From the NCBI GenBank assembly GCA_013399115.1, contig VXAA01005247.1, forward strand, positions 595,796-659,795: a stretch of DNA of 64,000 nt, in the 5' to 3' direction. A program made the position numbers and the translations under genes. Below, one piece after another: positions 63,001 to 64,000 of this stretch. Source of the stretch: Anseranas semipalmata (taxonomy: Eukaryota; Chordata; Aves; Anseriformes; Anseranatidae). Numbering within the stretch: the first letter of the stretch is position 1; each line of letters begins with the position of its first letter. Below the pieces are notes generated by a model. It did not search any database. It was not told the DNA's origin and was given only the letters and a program-made list of their open reading frames with translations.

Positions 63001-64000
63001 CCATAAATGAGCTGACAGATTGGTTGGGGGAAGAGAGAGACGGAGATAATAAAGAAGAACTATATTGCTACCTTCTACAGGAAGGGACCACGGGATGCTC
63101 TCTAAGGATCTCATTGGAAATGACTCACCAATCTCATCCTTTAAAGGAAAATATCTTTTTATCTCCTTTCAGTGTGCTCACAGGACACAATACTGATTCG
63201 GATTCAAATTCTTTGCAGCAGAAATTGTCATTTGTTAAATATTGTACTACACCCAGCACACAGAGGATCCAATCAAAAGGCCTCAGGGTGCTTCTGAAAG
63301 GTTAAAGAGCAGTTATCTCACAGGCAATGAAATTCTCCAGCTGAACATGAGCCCTTCCATTTGTTGTTCTGGTGCCTTACTCTCCATGCACAGTAGGAGT
63401 CCCTTTAGATATGGGGCAAACAAAGATCAGCCTGTGTACTTCTCTGAATACAGGAATGGAGCAGATTTTGTTATTTTCTTTGACTTTCCTCTACTTCCTA
63501 GAGCATTTTGGTTGTTCACACTCTCTTAAGCAGTCACAACCAGAATAACCAATCTCTTCCAAACGTCAAGACAACAACTCTTGCCTTAACTTCAGTGCTG
63601 CTAGGGGATTCTGGCTGCATGCTACAGCTGAGCTTTAGAAGACATTGTTTCTCAGGAAGAAAGCAAAATACGGGAGCAAGTAAGATGCTTGCAAATATAT
63701 TTATTCTATTGTTTTGCTTGTATATATTGAAAAAGTTTCAATACTCTTTGACTGAGAATGTATGTATCTATTAAATTTTTCTTTTAATTGCATAAAATGG
63801 GTGGTTCCAATCTGTCTTTTGCATTGCTGTAATTTTCATCTATGTCAAGCTGTATTTTAGGTCTTAAATGCAAGGTAAGTTTCCTATTATGCAAGAAAAT
63901 AAGGTTACCGCACAGTCTGGGACCACCAGGCACTGCTCTACTGTAAGTCACAGTAATTGAGTATTAATCATGATTAATATTCTATCAGTCCTGTGGTTTA
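60018..64000. other. Non-genic 3' flank of MDFIC2
   Basis: No further gene is recognised. The block 60220-60870 is repeat-free and AT-rich, with homeodomain-like words, and may hold conserved noncoding DNA. A minus-strand frame at 61785-62012 has a protein-like hydrophobic composition but no recognised family. A CpG cluster lies at 62806-63045. The rest shows nothing I can name. Confidence 0.6.
62806..63045. promoter_or_regulatory. Local CpG cluster with forkhead- and CCAAT-like motifs
   Basis: About 13 CpGs fall within 240 bases, the densest group in this CpG-poor window outside the proviral minisatellite. It contains CAAATAAAC (62939-62947, forkhead-like), a reversed CCAAT (ATTGG, 63019-63023) and a CTGACAG (63012-63018, TALE-homeodomain-like). 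It could be an enhancer or a weak promoter. No splice donor or coding start confirms a transcript. Confidence 0.3.

Overview
The window reads as vertebrate nuclear DNA, most likely from a bird. It is AT-rich and CpG-poor, with long introns and GT-AG splice sites. It carries 5'-truncated CR1-type LINE remnants and an ERVK-type LTR whose sequence I recognise as one common in bird genomes. There are no bacterial features, and nearly all open frames are chance shadows. The species cannot be named from the sequence.

One gene is well supported, on the + strand: an MDFIC2 (MyoD family inhibitor domain containing 2) orthologue. Three coding exons (13663-13750, 54840-55058, 59572-59831) join in matching phase (1/1) into a 567-nt reading frame for 188 residues. 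The first two are a short start exon and an acidic, Ser-rich exon; the last encodes the cysteine-rich MDFI-family domain. Intron 1 is about 41 kb and intron 2 about 4.5 kb. An AATAAA signal lies about 180 nt after the stop. A possible 5' untranslated exon ends at 12987.

Region by region: 1-6063 is non-genic with a few old repeat scraps. 6064-8794 is a broken ERVK-type provirus on the - strand. It keeps one LTR, a lysine-tRNA-type primer binding site, a leader with a 120-codon ORF, and a gag remnant holding a GC-rich minisatellite. A scrap resembling the RNase H part of pol follows, and no second LTR was found. 8795-13662 is the 5' flank of MDFIC2. Intron 1 holds microsatellites, ancient repeat fragments, one CR1 on each strand, a pair of diverged duplicate noncoding segments about 2 kb apart (32.7 and 34.7 kb), and a 759-base assembly gap. 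Intron 2 contains a possible alternative exon. 59832-64000 is 3' flank with a local CpG cluster near 62.8-63.05 kb.

I did not find a new multi-gene system. The items most worth a second look are the MDFIC2 gene model and its cysteine-poor C-terminus, the duplicated noncoding segment, and the repeat-bearing gag and leader ORF of the provirus.
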